Translations under genes and position numbers: made by a program
Notes under the pieces: generated by a model
What the model saw: only the letters and a program-made list of their open reading frames with translations
Database searches by the model: none
Told to the model about the DNA's origin: nothing
Assembly (NCBI GenBank): GCA_014871385.1
Contig: CM026427.1
Location: forward strand, 4,720,988 to 4,784,987
DNA from: Ceratodon purpureus
Taxonomy: Eukaryota > Streptophyta > Bryopsida > Pseudoditrichales > Ditrichaceae
Direction of reading: 5' to 3'
Length of the DNA: 64,000 nucleotides
In this document: piece after piece, positions 1-11,790 of the stretch
Layout: each line of letters starts with the position of its first letter
Numbering within the stretch: position 1 is the stretch's first letter

Positions 1-82
1 CTTGCTACTTGGTTCTGCAAATGGTTCTGCTACTTGCTTTCTAATGAAATATGCGGGTGTTGACATCTTGGAGTGGAAACAG

Positions 83-189
83 GTGACGAGGATGAAGGTG
101 TGAATGGCCATGACCCGTCTGGTGCAGATTATGGCATTCCAACACCTGGCGAGACACCCCGGGCGGAGGATCTCTTAAATACCAGCTGA
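83..189 (+). CDS. 3' terminal exon of a gene truncated by the window edge
   Basis: A short open frame follows a plausible splice acceptor (AACAG before base 83) and ends at TGA 187-189. It encodes about 34 residues of an acidic, Gly/Pro-rich tail beginning DEDEGVNGHDPSGADYG and ending AEDLLNTS. The same frame has a stop just upstream, near base 62, which supports an exon start here. The bases are more GC-rich than the AT-rich DNA that follows. The rest of the gene lies to the left of the window and I do not recognise the family from this tail. The opposite-strand frame over the same bases looks like a shadow. Confidence 0.45.
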
Positions 190-3100
190 AGCATCACCAG
201 ATCACCTCCATTAAACCATTTTTTGTTAGGAGTACAATTTAGATGCACGGCATTTGTAAAATTGACCAGTTTTGAGGTATATGTGCACACCATCTTCCTG
301 ATCAGTGTAAAAGACAATTGATACAAGAATGTTCATAAATTATCTAAAGAGATTTGAAAAATACAAACAGTCACCATGTTGGTTGATTGAGATTCATGAT
401 TAGGTGAAGGAGACTCTATGTGAGAGTTGGCTTGGTTTTGGAACACTCCATGATAGATTATGTCACCGTATTTATCAGGGATGAACAGTGTATTGCAAGG
501 CCATAGATAATTTCCTTAGCTGCTGAAGTTCTAGATTCTGGAGAAACAGGGACACATGATGTGCTGAGAACAAACTGAATGTTCAAAACCGTAGCTCAAA
601 TTGATCTATAATCGACATACCGACAGGAATGATTAGTAAATTCTTGCTATCCCATTGTTTGCTTGGTAGGTCTCACCCAGGGATTTTTTTAACGTTTTTC
701 TGATGGTAGAGAGACAGGTAAGGAAAATATGTATGGAATCGCCCATTTAAACATGTTTATTTATGAATTTATTTATTACAAGGTACTTTTATCCAAATAG
801 TGGCGATTTTGATTAATGTTTTAGATTTTTTTTATAATTTTATCCACTTTTTACTAATTTTTTTAGTAGTCGCATCCAAAATGAGGCAAGATTTAGGCAA
901 AAATTTTGTAAATAAAAAATAAGCTAGTCTTACCACTTACACTGTCCTGGAGGAAGGTCATGGAGTCTAGGAGTACAATATTATGGGCCTGAATGGGAAG
1001 TTTGGTCGTTGACAATGGATACTGATTTCCATTTCAGTTGTGTGCACTCAATGTAAAGTACAATTGTCCCACACTCTAGTTCACTTATTCAAGAGTGTTT
1101 CTGAAGTTGGACATGAGTTCTCCAGAATACTGTACGTCAATAGCACGTTCGTTCATTAATTCTTAGTACTTACAGAAGAAAAGAAAAAAAATTGGAAATA
1201 CTTAGGATGGAGAAACAAAAATATGGAGAATTGTTTTATGTGATACTTATCTATTTTAAAGTCATCTCAGGCTATTTTTAGTTTTATTTTGAAAAAATTA
1301 AAACTCAAAAATTAAAATTTTGGGAGATGAATCTATTTGTTCAAAAAAAAATTAATCTATTTATCTCCAAAAAAAAATGTATTTGTTCAAGGATGAATGA
1401 ACTTGCTATGAATACAAGGTACAAGTTTTGATAGAAAATCCTAAATTTGGATACTTTCACTCTTTCAGGTACTAGTATATTTGTATACATTGAGACATAT
1501 GTTTTTTGATTTGTAGATTTGCATACTAAGATATACTACCATAGCATGATTGTTCCCTAGTCAAATAACAAGGTTATCTAAATTAATTCTAAATGAAAAA
1601 TAAAAAATAAAACTGTAAAAGTTATGAGGGCAAAAAATTTTAATTGGAATAAATTATTTCCAGTGATATATTTTATTGTTTCTAAGTTGGTTTAGTCTAT
1701 TTTGATGATATTATGCAAAAAAAATGGAAACTATGAAATTCATTTTTGAGAGTTGAACCTTGTTTTATCAAAATAAAAAATATATTTTCTTTATAAATTG
1801 AGAGTATGCTATAATACAACAGTTGTGCAAAGTGGATTTATTTATTTATTTATTTATTTTTAAATTTTTTAAATTTTTTAAATTTTTTTTGAAAGACTAT
1901 CTCACTTTACAATCATAATTCATAATTCTCATTTTATTTTATTTTTTTAATTCTAAATTTTAAAATTAAATATTTGAAAAATATAAATATTATTATAATT
2001 TGTTGTTTATTATAAATAAAGTTATTTAATTTTTTATCTTTAGCATCATAAAAACTCATCAAGTATAAAGAATAACAATAATGCATGAAGCATTTATTAC
2101 AACAATTTTGTGAATTCATCAGTAATACTGTTTAATCATTCATTTTGTGAAACATGCATACTATACACCTTAAGTGCTCAGTACATATTATCACTAACCC
2201 AAGAATCCAACAAGCATCATCTTCTTGTCAGAGTGGGAGGACAGTGATGGTTAGATCCAAGCAAAGCATGTATGGGTTTATATGTAACAAATAAGATATT
2301 CATTGACTACAATCCAGTGTAATCATTAGCCTTGTAAATCATATAAAAATGAATGATTATGTATATTACAAAATAAGATTAAAAAAATAAAATTAAGTGT
2401 TCGGTTCAAATAAAATCAAAGTAAGTATTCATTATGCAAACGCAATCTTCAAGACTAAATTCATCAAATTATGATTTTTTTGTACAAACAACTTATTTAT
2501 AAAACTCATAAAAAAATATTTTTAATTCAAATTCTCTAAAATATATTAGCCGTTGAAGATATAGCAAGATTAAAAAAAAAAATCAATGAAGCTTAAAAAT
2601 ACCAAAAAAAAATAGATTTCTTAATAATATTTAAATTTTTATAAATTATAATTTATTTTTAATAAAGGTTGATAGAAAAAAAATTAAAAAAATTAATATA
2701 TATGTAATAAAAATTTATTTAAATATGCAATATAAGTTTTTTTTGCAGCAAAGTCTTTGCTCTTAAGAGAAGGCACATCCAATAAGCCTTTGGTCTTAAA
2801 CTTACTCCAAATTTTAGCTTGTGAAGATGTTCCATCATACGCGCATATGCGTGGATTCTAGATCACATTTCTGGGCTCTCTGTTTTAGACACTTATCTCT
2901 AGGCTTCTGTATCACAAATAGCATTGGTGTATTCCGCTCTCTGCAGGCTTCACGGCGTGCCTCTCATCGTGAGGTTTATCTTGAGGGATGTGGTTTTGAA
3001 CCAACTTGCAATTCCTCCTCCATTCATGTCTATCGAACTTCTTCAATAAATCTAGGATAATCATTGCATCATATCATTACCAGATATAACTGCACTTCAA

Positions 3101-3208
3101 AAAGGATATAAAAATTAATCCTTTTAGGGAATGTTTTTCAAGCACTCCTTAAGATTGAAGTCAAAGCTTCGAAACAAATTCATGGATGATGACATTACAC
3201 TGAAATTT
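190..3208. other. AT-rich intergenic spacer
   Basis: I see no convincing gene. The DNA is strongly AT-rich, with A/T runs and a TTTA microsatellite near 1837-1860. A patch at 2745-3060 is less AT-rich and has a 79-codon open frame, but it has no recognisable domain and no splice context. Confidence 0.6.
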
Positions 3209-3567
3209 TATATTTAAATAATTTTGGACCAAACGTTTAATTATAAACTTTTTCTCATCCTGTCGATAACCCGCTAACCAAAATAGTAGGAAAGTAAAAA
3301 CAAATTGATTTTTCACCCAAAATATGATGTAAAAATCATTTTTTGCTTTAAATTCATTTTTTTGACTCTATTTTGGACGTGAATTCTACGTTTGGACAAC
3401 TTTAAGTCTAATTTTTTATGAATTTATTGAAATACTCATTTTTTAATAGTACTCATTCTATTTTGTTTTTAATTTTTTAATAATGTAAAATTATTTACTA
3501 CAAACAAGTTGGCGGATGAGCTTATTATTAATTATGGACTTTACAAGGTCCAAATTATTGAAATATG
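3209..3567. mobile_element. MITE, copy 1 (pairs with 23887-24256)
   Basis: This is about 360 bp with imperfect terminal inverted repeats: TATTTAAATAATTTTGGACC at the left, and GGTCCAAATTATTGAAATAT at the right. It has no coding capacity. It matches 23887-24256 in inverse orientation; both carry GGCGGATGAGCT-like and AAAATATG(A)TGTAAAAA-like blocks. It lies just beyond the C-terminal end of the Harbinger transposase remnant at 3700-4960. The superfamily is uncertain because no clean target duplication was read. Confidence 0.6.
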
Positions 3568-3699
3568 GCTTTCAAATTTAAATTTAATTTTAATTTTAAT
3601 GAAATATTGTTAGTTTAAATACTTGCCAAATAATTTTTAGTATATTTTAAAATCATGCATATTAAAGCTCAGATATAAGTTAGAATTTAATCTTTCAAT

Positions 3700-4960
3700 A
3701 AAGGACGTAATTTTTCAAAATCCATAATTTTTTTTAAAACATCTTCATCTTGTTCATCATGTATTATCATGTTATGCATAATCACACATGTCATCAAAAT
3801 GTTGTCAATTATTTCTATTGACAATGATTTGTTAATATTTTGTATAATACCTCATCTTGCTTGCAGAACACCAAAAGCTTTATCAACATCTTTCTGAACA
3901 TTTTCTTAATCACAAGCAATTTTTTATTTTTTATTTTTTAAATTTTTTTTCATTTTTTTTTCATTTTTTTAGTTAATGAATTGTTTGAACAAAACATGAC
4001 CATTTGGAATAAATACCATCTCTCAATAAATAATAGCTCAGGTAAAGATTACTATCCCCGTGAAACTGAAATCTCTTTAATTACCTTTTACTAGATCAAC
4101 TTTAAATATCTTAGTAGATAACATGAATTACCTCTTAGTAGATGGATCAAGTACATTGATGTCCTTGTTATTACTAGGTAATCTAAAATATACATGCCAA
4201 ATTCATATCAGATTGAAATGCTTTAATCTGCAATTGCTTCTAAGATGATACTCTTCTTGCCATCTTTATCTTAAAATTACCATGCCCAACAACGAGGGCA
4301 ATTTTCCATTGGTAATGCATAGAATCAATAGAACCAAACATATCAAGAAAACCTCGAGCTTTATTGATTTCCATCTGCTTCTATATGTCACTTTAAATTG
4401 GTTGACTTAAGAACTTTGTCTCAAAACAAAGGCAGAATGCTACTACAAAACATTTCAAGCACTACAATGACGTGCTCTCACCAATCCTGCAATACTCATT
4501 GTGCATCAACGATTATTCCATATGCTAACATCCATAGTGTTGTTGTGTACTTTTGATAACTTGTCAAACATTCCATACCAAAAGCATATCTTTTTTTAAT
4601 AAAGTAGTTGTCATACTCTACAACTCTATGCATGATTTGTAAAAATAAAGCCTTTATAAAATAAAAGTCAACATTTGATACCCTTGTTTGAACTTCAACA
4701 TTTGATACCCTTGTTTGAACTTTGATTTTTGAAGGATACACAAAATTCATCAGCAAAGTAATCATTGTAGAGGTACTCACCAAATTTTTGTCTTTATTTA
4801 TCAAGATTAGTTGCATAGCCCTATCTAGGACCACCATGCTAAGTTGGGTCCTTCATCTCAGCCATAAATTCCATGTTTTGTTGCACTAGATCATGATAAA
4901 ATTGGTCATCTACATCATCATCCATGATTTGTTCTTGAAATGTTGCATTTGAGCCTTCTC
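3700..4960 (-). pseudogene. Decayed PIF/Harbinger transposase (copy A)
   Basis: Reverse-strand frames resemble the plant transposon protein family (PF04827, DDE_Tnp_4-like) in the right order. Near 4960 there is an acidic start (MDDDVDDQFYHDL). At 4510-4650 is the block MHRVVEYDNYFIKK followed by MECLTSYQKYTTTLWMLAYG. Around 4260-4340 there are IDCMHYQW-like remnants. At 3730-3900 is the C-terminal block DVDKAFGVLQARWGIIQN with TCVIMHNMI. The frame is broken by several stops and shifts. A short duplicated segment at 4669-4723 repeats VQTRVSNV. The copy is clearly inactive; no terminal repeats were assigned. Confidence 0.75.
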
Positions 4961-6261
4961 TTCACATATTCTATTGCCCTATCATATAGCAAGGCTAGAC
5001 TTTAAGATAGTCATGTAATAAAAATATACAATAGAACTAAAATTAAGAATTTGATACTTTTTGAGTTGTTAAAAATATGTTTAAAACAATGAAGAGTTTT
5101 AATTTTCATGTTTTATAAGGATATGTTCTAACATAATTCCTAAAACACCAACGAGCCCAGAATGGATGTGGCTCTTTTTGGGCAGATGAAGGCATATTTT
5201 AAACATTTTTTGTATTTTTTAAATTTCACAATCTTGTTGATTTTCAATTCTTAAAATTTACATAGTTTTGTAATTTTTTTTACCTTGTATACAAAGTAAT
5301 GACTTAAAAAATCCACAAAATGTACTTTGCTATTGCCCGCGATAGGTAAGATATATAAAATATTTTGCAGCTGCTGCCAAAATAGAAAACCCCAATCTAA
5401 GGCTTGAGAATGAAAAATCCTTTATTTTCAATTTCTTCAAGAAATACACCTAAAACTTTGGGTTTTATTTTGGAACTCCAGAACTTTTGCATTAAATTAT
5501 CTTTAAGATGGTTTTTTTTGCAACATTTCAAGCTATATCATTACAGAAATGAGACCATTCACCTTTAGCATATCTTTTTTCTTGATTTTACATTGACTTG
5601 CAAGAATCGCCTACATAATTGTGTGAAAAAAAAACCCTGCTTAATAGTAATTCATTTTTTATGGTTTTCAATATCTTTTTGATATAAGAATTTTTTAGAA
5701 ACCTTTGATGGCTGCTTCACAATCTTTTCATTGGGTGAAAATAACTCTTTGAAATGTTTGTAAGTTACAATCTTGTTAATTTTGTTTATCTAAAGACTAA
5801 ATATTTTTGTGCAGGACCATATTACCATGATTTATATGATCATACGGTTTAATTTTTTTAAATTGCTAAGTTTTGTTAAAATTAGAAAAATTGTTGAATG
5901 GACAACAATTTTCCACTATCTTCTAGACCTACGAGTTAAGTTATCAAACAATATTGGTTTCACAATTGAAGTGACCCACATTATCAAAGGAATATTAAAA
6001 GAATGTAGATTGTTCCAAATAATGTTACCCCCCTAAGTAAAATTAAGAGCATAGTATGATATGTGCAATGCCTACATAACAACTAATATATCATTCTTTA
6101 AAGTTTAAACCACAAAAAGGAAATCTGTCATAGGAATCAGGCGCTCAATTGGCCAACTTTCCACTTTTCCACTTATTCCTCCTTTTCCCAGAATGCCGTC
6201 AGCAGTTTCAAGGCCACCCCAAGCCCTGCTAACTCATTGCCAACCCACCAATCCCATCACC
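4961..6261. other. AT-rich spacer
   Basis: No gene is recognised. A 75-codon forward frame at 5809-6036 has no domain and is AT-biased like its surroundings. From about 6120 the base composition becomes more balanced. Confidence 0.55.
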
Positions 6262-6264
6262 TCA

Positions 6265-6528
6265 GAGCATCCCCAGTAAGCTGTAAACCTGTAAGCCTGT
6301 AATTATGAGAACGTCGTTCTCCCAAACTTGAGTGCCTTTCCGAAGCAAAACATTCCAAAACCGTTTACAGATTTACAGGTTTGCCCCAAAAAACCTTCCA
6401 AAATGAGATTTCGACCTGTAAATTACAGACTTACAAGCTCGAATACAGGCTTGGCCTGAACCGCAATTCACGTCTTTCTACATCTTTCCGATTACAGGTT
6501 TACGGTTCAGGCCTTACTGGGGATGCTC
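6265..6528. mobile_element. 264-bp MITE with 3-bp TCA target duplication
   Basis: The ends are near-perfect inverted repeats: GAGCATCCCCAGTAAG at the left, and CTTACTGGGGATGCTC at the right. TCA flanks both sides (6262-6264 and 6529-6531). Internal segments repeat variants of CTGTAAACCTGTAAGC on both strands, so the whole element could fold back. A 3-bp TNA target duplication is typical of PIF/Harbinger-type elements. It is non-coding. Confidence 0.8.
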
Positions 6529-7319
6529 TCACATCCATGATCCGTGTACTGTAGTGTTCCCTCTCCAACGTCCTTGTTGCCAGACCTCCCTCCCACCAAC
6601 AAGAATGTCACCAAGCAAAGAAAAACAGCAGGACACGTTGCACATGAGCTCAACAATAATTGGCCCCCAAAGTTGTAAACAAAGACTCACATCACACACC
6701 ATGGATGAAAAGTCCATGATATCAACAAGTCTCTCAACTACCTCGGAAATTTCCCTAATAACTTACTCCCTAAAATCTGGGCTTTCTCCACACTCCCTCA
6801 AAACATTCTTTGTCCCATCTCAACCATGCACTTTTCCATAACTCAAGCTGATGTGGCATAAAATAAACACCACTCCCCCACAGCTTTTGCCAACACTGCC
6901 TGTAATACAAAGCAAAGCTGCTCAGTGCTCACACAACAACTTCACTCCATAAAATATCACACCACTTTCCCTCTTCCTTTCTGTTTTCAGTCCAAATCTC
7001 ATGATTTCACTTGCCTTATGCAAAGCAAACACACAAGCCATGGTGATGATGACGAAGTGTTTGTGCACATCGAGAGTGATCGTTTCGGCGCATGTTGGTT
7101 GACTGCACATGATGATGAACAAGGAACTGGTCAGTCAGAGACAACTTAATCAATAATATCATTGATGTTGCATGTGCAGTGTTGGAGGTTTCATGGCTTG
7201 AATCCTTGCACTTATACCCACTCAGGTTTCATTTCCCAGCTTCTCTTTTTGCTCTTGCACAGTTGGGTTGAGGGAGCAATCTTCGTCTAGTGGGTTGTGC
7301 GAGAGTAGGATGCATTCCT

Positions 7320-7386
7320 GAGGATTTGGAGGATTTGGAGGATTTGGAGGATTTGGAGGATTTGGAGGATTTGGAGGATTTGGAGG
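7320..7386. repeat. 9-bp tandem repeat (GGATTTGGA)n
   Basis: About seven essentially perfect copies of GAGGATTTG. In one reverse-strand frame it reads as repeated Pro-Pro-Asn and in another as Leu-Gln-Ile, which explains the low-complexity open frames over it. It is probably a minisatellite and not part of a protein. Confidence 0.9.
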
Positions 7387-8526
7387 TTTTCTCGGAGAAG
7401 CCAGAGATCTGGGTTTGTGATTGAATCTGAGGTTGTTGATTGACAGGTTGGGGCAGAGGAGGTGATTTTGTTTTGGAGGATTTGTTCCATGCGGGTGGTT
7501 TTGGAGATGGTGGTGATGGGATGAGTGGCTTTGGAGTGATTTAGGCAAGTTTTGAGTTCTGTCCCCTTACTCATGCACATAGAAGTTTTCTTTCTCTCTT
7601 CGTCGCTCAACCGGGTTGAGTCATTGATGTGGGTTTGGAGATTGGAGTGAGCGCCAGCAGTGGTCTTTACAACTAGATCTACGTTTTTTGAGAGTTTATC
7701 CTTTGTAGGTGATTCGCGTTTTTGGGTACTTTGCGCCACGGCTTAGCACGCAGAGTTCTGGCTCATGTAGAGCTTCGGAGTCGAGTTGATCTCGAATACG
7801 TCTCCGTGTGTGTCCGTTTTCGAGTTCGCCCCATCCGCACTTCATGTTCTTTGTAGAATTCGTGGCTAAAGGCGAAATTGAGCTCCATTGTTGTAGTCAC
7901 GGTGCGCAATTCTTCAATCTCGGCCTTCACGGTGCACCACCAACCGCAGCCACATTCCTAGCTAGTCAAATCTGTTTCTGTTTCATTATCTTTGACTTGT
8001 GGCCGTTTTTTGGATACCAGAGTGCCTGTACTGTACGGGAAGGGACTTGGACTTGGAACTTGAAACCCTAAAATTGAGGAATATTTCGAGAGACGGTGCT
8101 GTTGGAATTTGGGGTGCAATAATTTTTGCACTTTTTTGATCCTCTTAGTGGTATCTCTTATTGAGGAAGTCGTACGCAGTCACTTAGTGTTGTAGTTCGT
8201 ACACACGAATATTTGGGTTGATTCCTTGGTTGGGCGGTTACATCGAGGGAAGGTCGATGCGCACTTTGCACATATTCCTTAAAGGATGTTTGTGCTGGAA
8301 TTCGGTAGATTGTTCATCAGCATATTCTTAAGATACTCATTCAAAAACTCAATTGTAGACATATGCATCTTTTATGTTCACAAAATATGGCATTTTATTT
8401 CGCCACTCTCTCGCATTTCCTGCATGTTATCGAGGACTGTTTAGGATCATAATTAATAGCTACAGGATCAGGATTATTTGCTGAAGTTCTTTAAGTGTGT
8501 TGTTTATCTTGCTTATTAATTCACTT

Positions 8527-8540
8527 AAACCCTAAACCCT
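8527..8540. promoter_or_regulatory. Telo-box upstream of MHX
   Basis: AAACCCTAAACCCT lies about 160 bp before the proposed MHX start. Telo-boxes (AAACCCTAAA) are known in plant promoters and first introns of growth and translation genes. A role here is inferred from position only. Confidence 0.45.
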
Positions 8541-8701
8541 GTGATTAAACAGTTGGAGCAGGAAGATAGCAATCGCCTGACGTTTTTGTGTTGTACTCAT
8601 ATGGTTGAAATTGCAGTAGCAGATTCAGGAGCTGAGTTTTTTGTGGCCAAGGAGATGAAGTAGGTAGTCAACCACGTCTATGGATGCGTTCATCTGCTGT
8701 T

Positions 8702-11700
8702 ATGGCAGGTATTTAACTTCTCTGTCTCACCTTGGTCGTTTTTGGGTACCCCTTTACAAAAACATAATAGAACAGGTATGGAAGTAATGCCCTTCTTTCT
8801 CTATTTAGTGTGCCCTTGTGGGGTATTGGAACTTTGAACAGAATTTCTAAAGGAATTGGTGGTTTCCAGGTTTCACCAATGGCAGTATTTCTGCAAGCTT
8901 TTCCTTCAGCAACAACACATCAGCGGAAATCTGGGTTAACCACTTTGTGAAGGCGGTAGAAAACGTAAATTCTGAATTATGTACCAACAAAATATTTTTT
9001 TTCGAAGCAGGGCCCTCATGGCGACATCAAAGCCGTGCAATTCTTTACGCCTTAACCCTTCTTTACTGCTTCGTTGGTTTGGCGACTATTACCAACCTCT
9101 ACATGCAGGCACGGAATCACTTTCTACCCAATCAATGTTTCATGTTATTTTTCACGATATTTGATCAATTGTGAACTCTTCCTTAGATGTGTGAAAACTT
9201 ATGTAGTAAATTTTATGCACGCATCTGTGAATAATTTTGTTACGTCTATGCACGCAGGCAATGGAGACAATTGTTGCACAAACTCGGAAAGTTGTTCGTC
9301 ACAATTACGAATCAGGAACTGAGGAAGTAGTCACTGCAAGGATATGGAATCCAGTCATTGCAGATATTACACTCTTGGCACTTGGGACTAGCGCCCCCCA
9401 GATTTCGCTTGCTATTATTGAATCTGTCCAACAGCTTGGGGAGAAGATTTCTTCAGGTTCGTATCGTTAAGTGAAAATTTCGAATTTCGTGGCTTGCTGG
9501 GGCATTTTTGGTTTTCTCTGGTTTTGATCGTACTTTTCGATTCTTAGTGTCAATGCATTAAGATGAGATAACATTTGCGTTAGTCAATGTCTGAGAACTG
9601 AGGGCATTGCTTGCAGGCTTGGGTCCGGGAACGCTTGTTGGCTCTGCTGCATTCAACCTCTACCCAATACTGGCTGTATGCGTTCTTGTCCCGAAAGCTG
9701 GTTCTGTGAAACGCATCGAAAATGTTGGAGTGTGGATCGTAGAGCTATTTTGGTCAATCTGGGCCTATATCTGGCTTGCGATCATACTACAGGTGGGCAC
9801 GCTTGGATTTTCTGTCATTACGAGCTGGTTATCTAGCTGCTGTTGATCTCATTTGAGGTTCTCTCAGAATGTGTCTATTTTTTGTGTACGTCTTCCGAAT
9901 TATTTTCTAATTCATATATGTTTCTATATTTTCAGGTTTCATCTCCTAATGTGGTGGAGCCATGGGAAGCAATATGCACAGTTTTGCAGTTCCCAGTTCT
10001 TATGCTTCATGCTTATATCCAAGACGTGGGCTGGCAAACTTTGTGCCAACCCCTCTGGCCCAGCTTGTATGGCTCATGGAAGCCCTTGACCGACTCCTCC
10101 CTGCCAATTTACAATGGTGCTGTACATGATGAGTCAGCTACTTACTCTTCCAACCTAGGGTAAGCTCAATCTTATTCACTCGTTCTATCTTATTGAAATC
10201 TCGTGCTGACCCTTGTTCGACATCATTTTTATTTTGAGCTTTTGCTATACTCACGCCCATGCTTTTGGGGGTTCAGAATGTACTCGGAGCAGAGCAAACC
10301 TGAATGGGAACTAGTAGACCTTCAGTATCAACCAATGCTGGCTTCAACGAAGGGAACCCGAAACGGGGTCACATCCGATAATCATCAGATATCGCCATCT
10401 GAAGTCACAGTTGATCAATTAGGTCTGGTGAGCTATTACCATAATGTGAATGCAACATTACATCTGCTTTTCAACTTTGCATTGATCGTGCTGTAGTGAA
10501 CAAAGGTCTACCCCACACTGGAACTCAACTATCTGAACTCATTTTTGGATGCTTTCATGATGGTGTTCAGAAGATAAGCATCCAGTGAGCAATCAAGAGT
10601 TGGATGAGCTACAATCAACTGATGAAATTTACAAGCATACCTCCACATGGACGAATATTTATCCTCTCTGGAAGAAGCAGTTTTCTGACATCATTGTTGT
10701 AAGTCTTCCCGGGTCTCCCAATATCTGTGGTTGTAAGAATGTTGGGGGTGGGTGGTGTCAAACCACTGTACGTACTTGCCCAACTAATAAAGTACAGTAC
10801 ATGTTTTTACATGGTTGCGGTTTCTCCTTATTACCTTCTGGAATACCCGGCCCTTGTCTTTTCGATAATCTTCTTTAGTCGGAGTTATTGAGGGAACTTA
10901 GAATGGTGCTGTAGGTCAAAAGGCACGTGGATGAGAATGGGAAGGATCTCTCGCTCACAGCTGCAGACTTCATCGCTCACTTAATCACTTTTCCGTGGAG
11001 GTTTCTCTTTGCTTTTCTTCCACCTCCCTCCCTGTGGCATGGATGGCCAGCTTTCTTGTGTGCTCTGGCGTACATTACAGCTATAGCCAACTTTTTGATC
11101 AAATTGGCTAACCTATTTGGTTGCGTTACAGGTAATTACACTGGACCTTATTCACTTTCATGGTTTGTGCTTGAGATAGTGCTGAAGGGATGTAATCGTA
11201 AATTTGTGTTCAACCTAGGAAAATCGATCTAATTGCTGATTTCGTGCAAGCAGGTATCTCGGATTACACTTTGGCCTTGACTGTTCTGGCAGTCGGTACC
11301 TCGTGGCCTGATCTAATAGCAAGTAAAATTGCTGCTGACCATCAACCAACAGCAGATTCAGCCATTGCCAACATCAACGCGAGGTCTATATGCTGTACCT
11401 TTTTTGCTCTCGTGTTTCATGGCACGCTCTAATGTTGTTCTTAGCGTTCTTCTACACCTCTTGAAGTCTTATCATTTGTTGTTGGTGATTTGCAGTAACT
11501 GCATCAACGTGTACGTAGGCATTGGGATCCCATGGCTGCTGCAGTCGCTCTACAATAGGATTCTCTTGCTTGAAGAGTTCCAAGTTCCTTCAGCTGGCCT
11601 GGGCTTTTCACTAATGCTCTTTTTTGTCACTTTCGCGTTCTGCCAAATTGTTGTTGTTGCACGGAGATTTATTTTTGGAGGAGAGTTAGGAGGACCTCGC

Positions 11701-11790
11701 AAGTGGGCATGGGCTTCCTCCGTCTATTTCATGTCCCTGTGGCTCATTTTTGTAGTCTTCTCATGCCTTAGAAACTATCATTTATTGTAA
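8702..11790 (+). CDS. MHX: MHX-like cation/proton exchanger (Na+/Ca2+ exchanger superfamily)
   Basis: The proposed exons are 8702-8708, 8870-9108, 9258-9456, 9617-9792, 9936-10159, 10277-10422, 10571-10698, 10915-11131, 11254-11383 and 11496-11790, giving 586 residues with all phases consistent. Both alpha-repeat regions are clear. Alpha-1 has [18 protein letters not shown] and then [18 protein letters not shown]. Alpha-2 has [24 protein letters not shown] and [27 protein letters not shown] lies near the end. This order matches Arabidopsis MHX (539 aa as remembered), a vacuolar Mg2+/Zn2+-proton exchanger. The Asn/Ser-rich N-terminus is probably luminal or extracellular. The first exon is only seven coding bases (ATGGCAG); this start is inferred because it restores the frame. 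The intron after 9108 appears to use a GC donor. The middle loop (exons 5-7) is diverged from the family, as is usual. Confidence 0.9.

Larger units (their letters stand above)
6532..8701. other. Intergenic region and probable 5' region of the MHX gene
   Basis: Several short overlapping frames on both strands (6529-7750) look like chance frames. The region is C/T-rich at 6560-6990 and has a 9-bp tandem repeat at 7320-7386. From about 7740 the composition resembles a promoter and leader of the gene starting at 8702. A telo-box lies at 8527-8540. Confidence 0.5.

Noticed and set aside
7222-7739. Two long reverse-strand frames with Pro-Asn or Leu-Gln-Ile repeats
   Set aside because: Both are read-outs of the 9-bp tandem repeat at 7320-7386 in different frames; there is no domain and no splice context.
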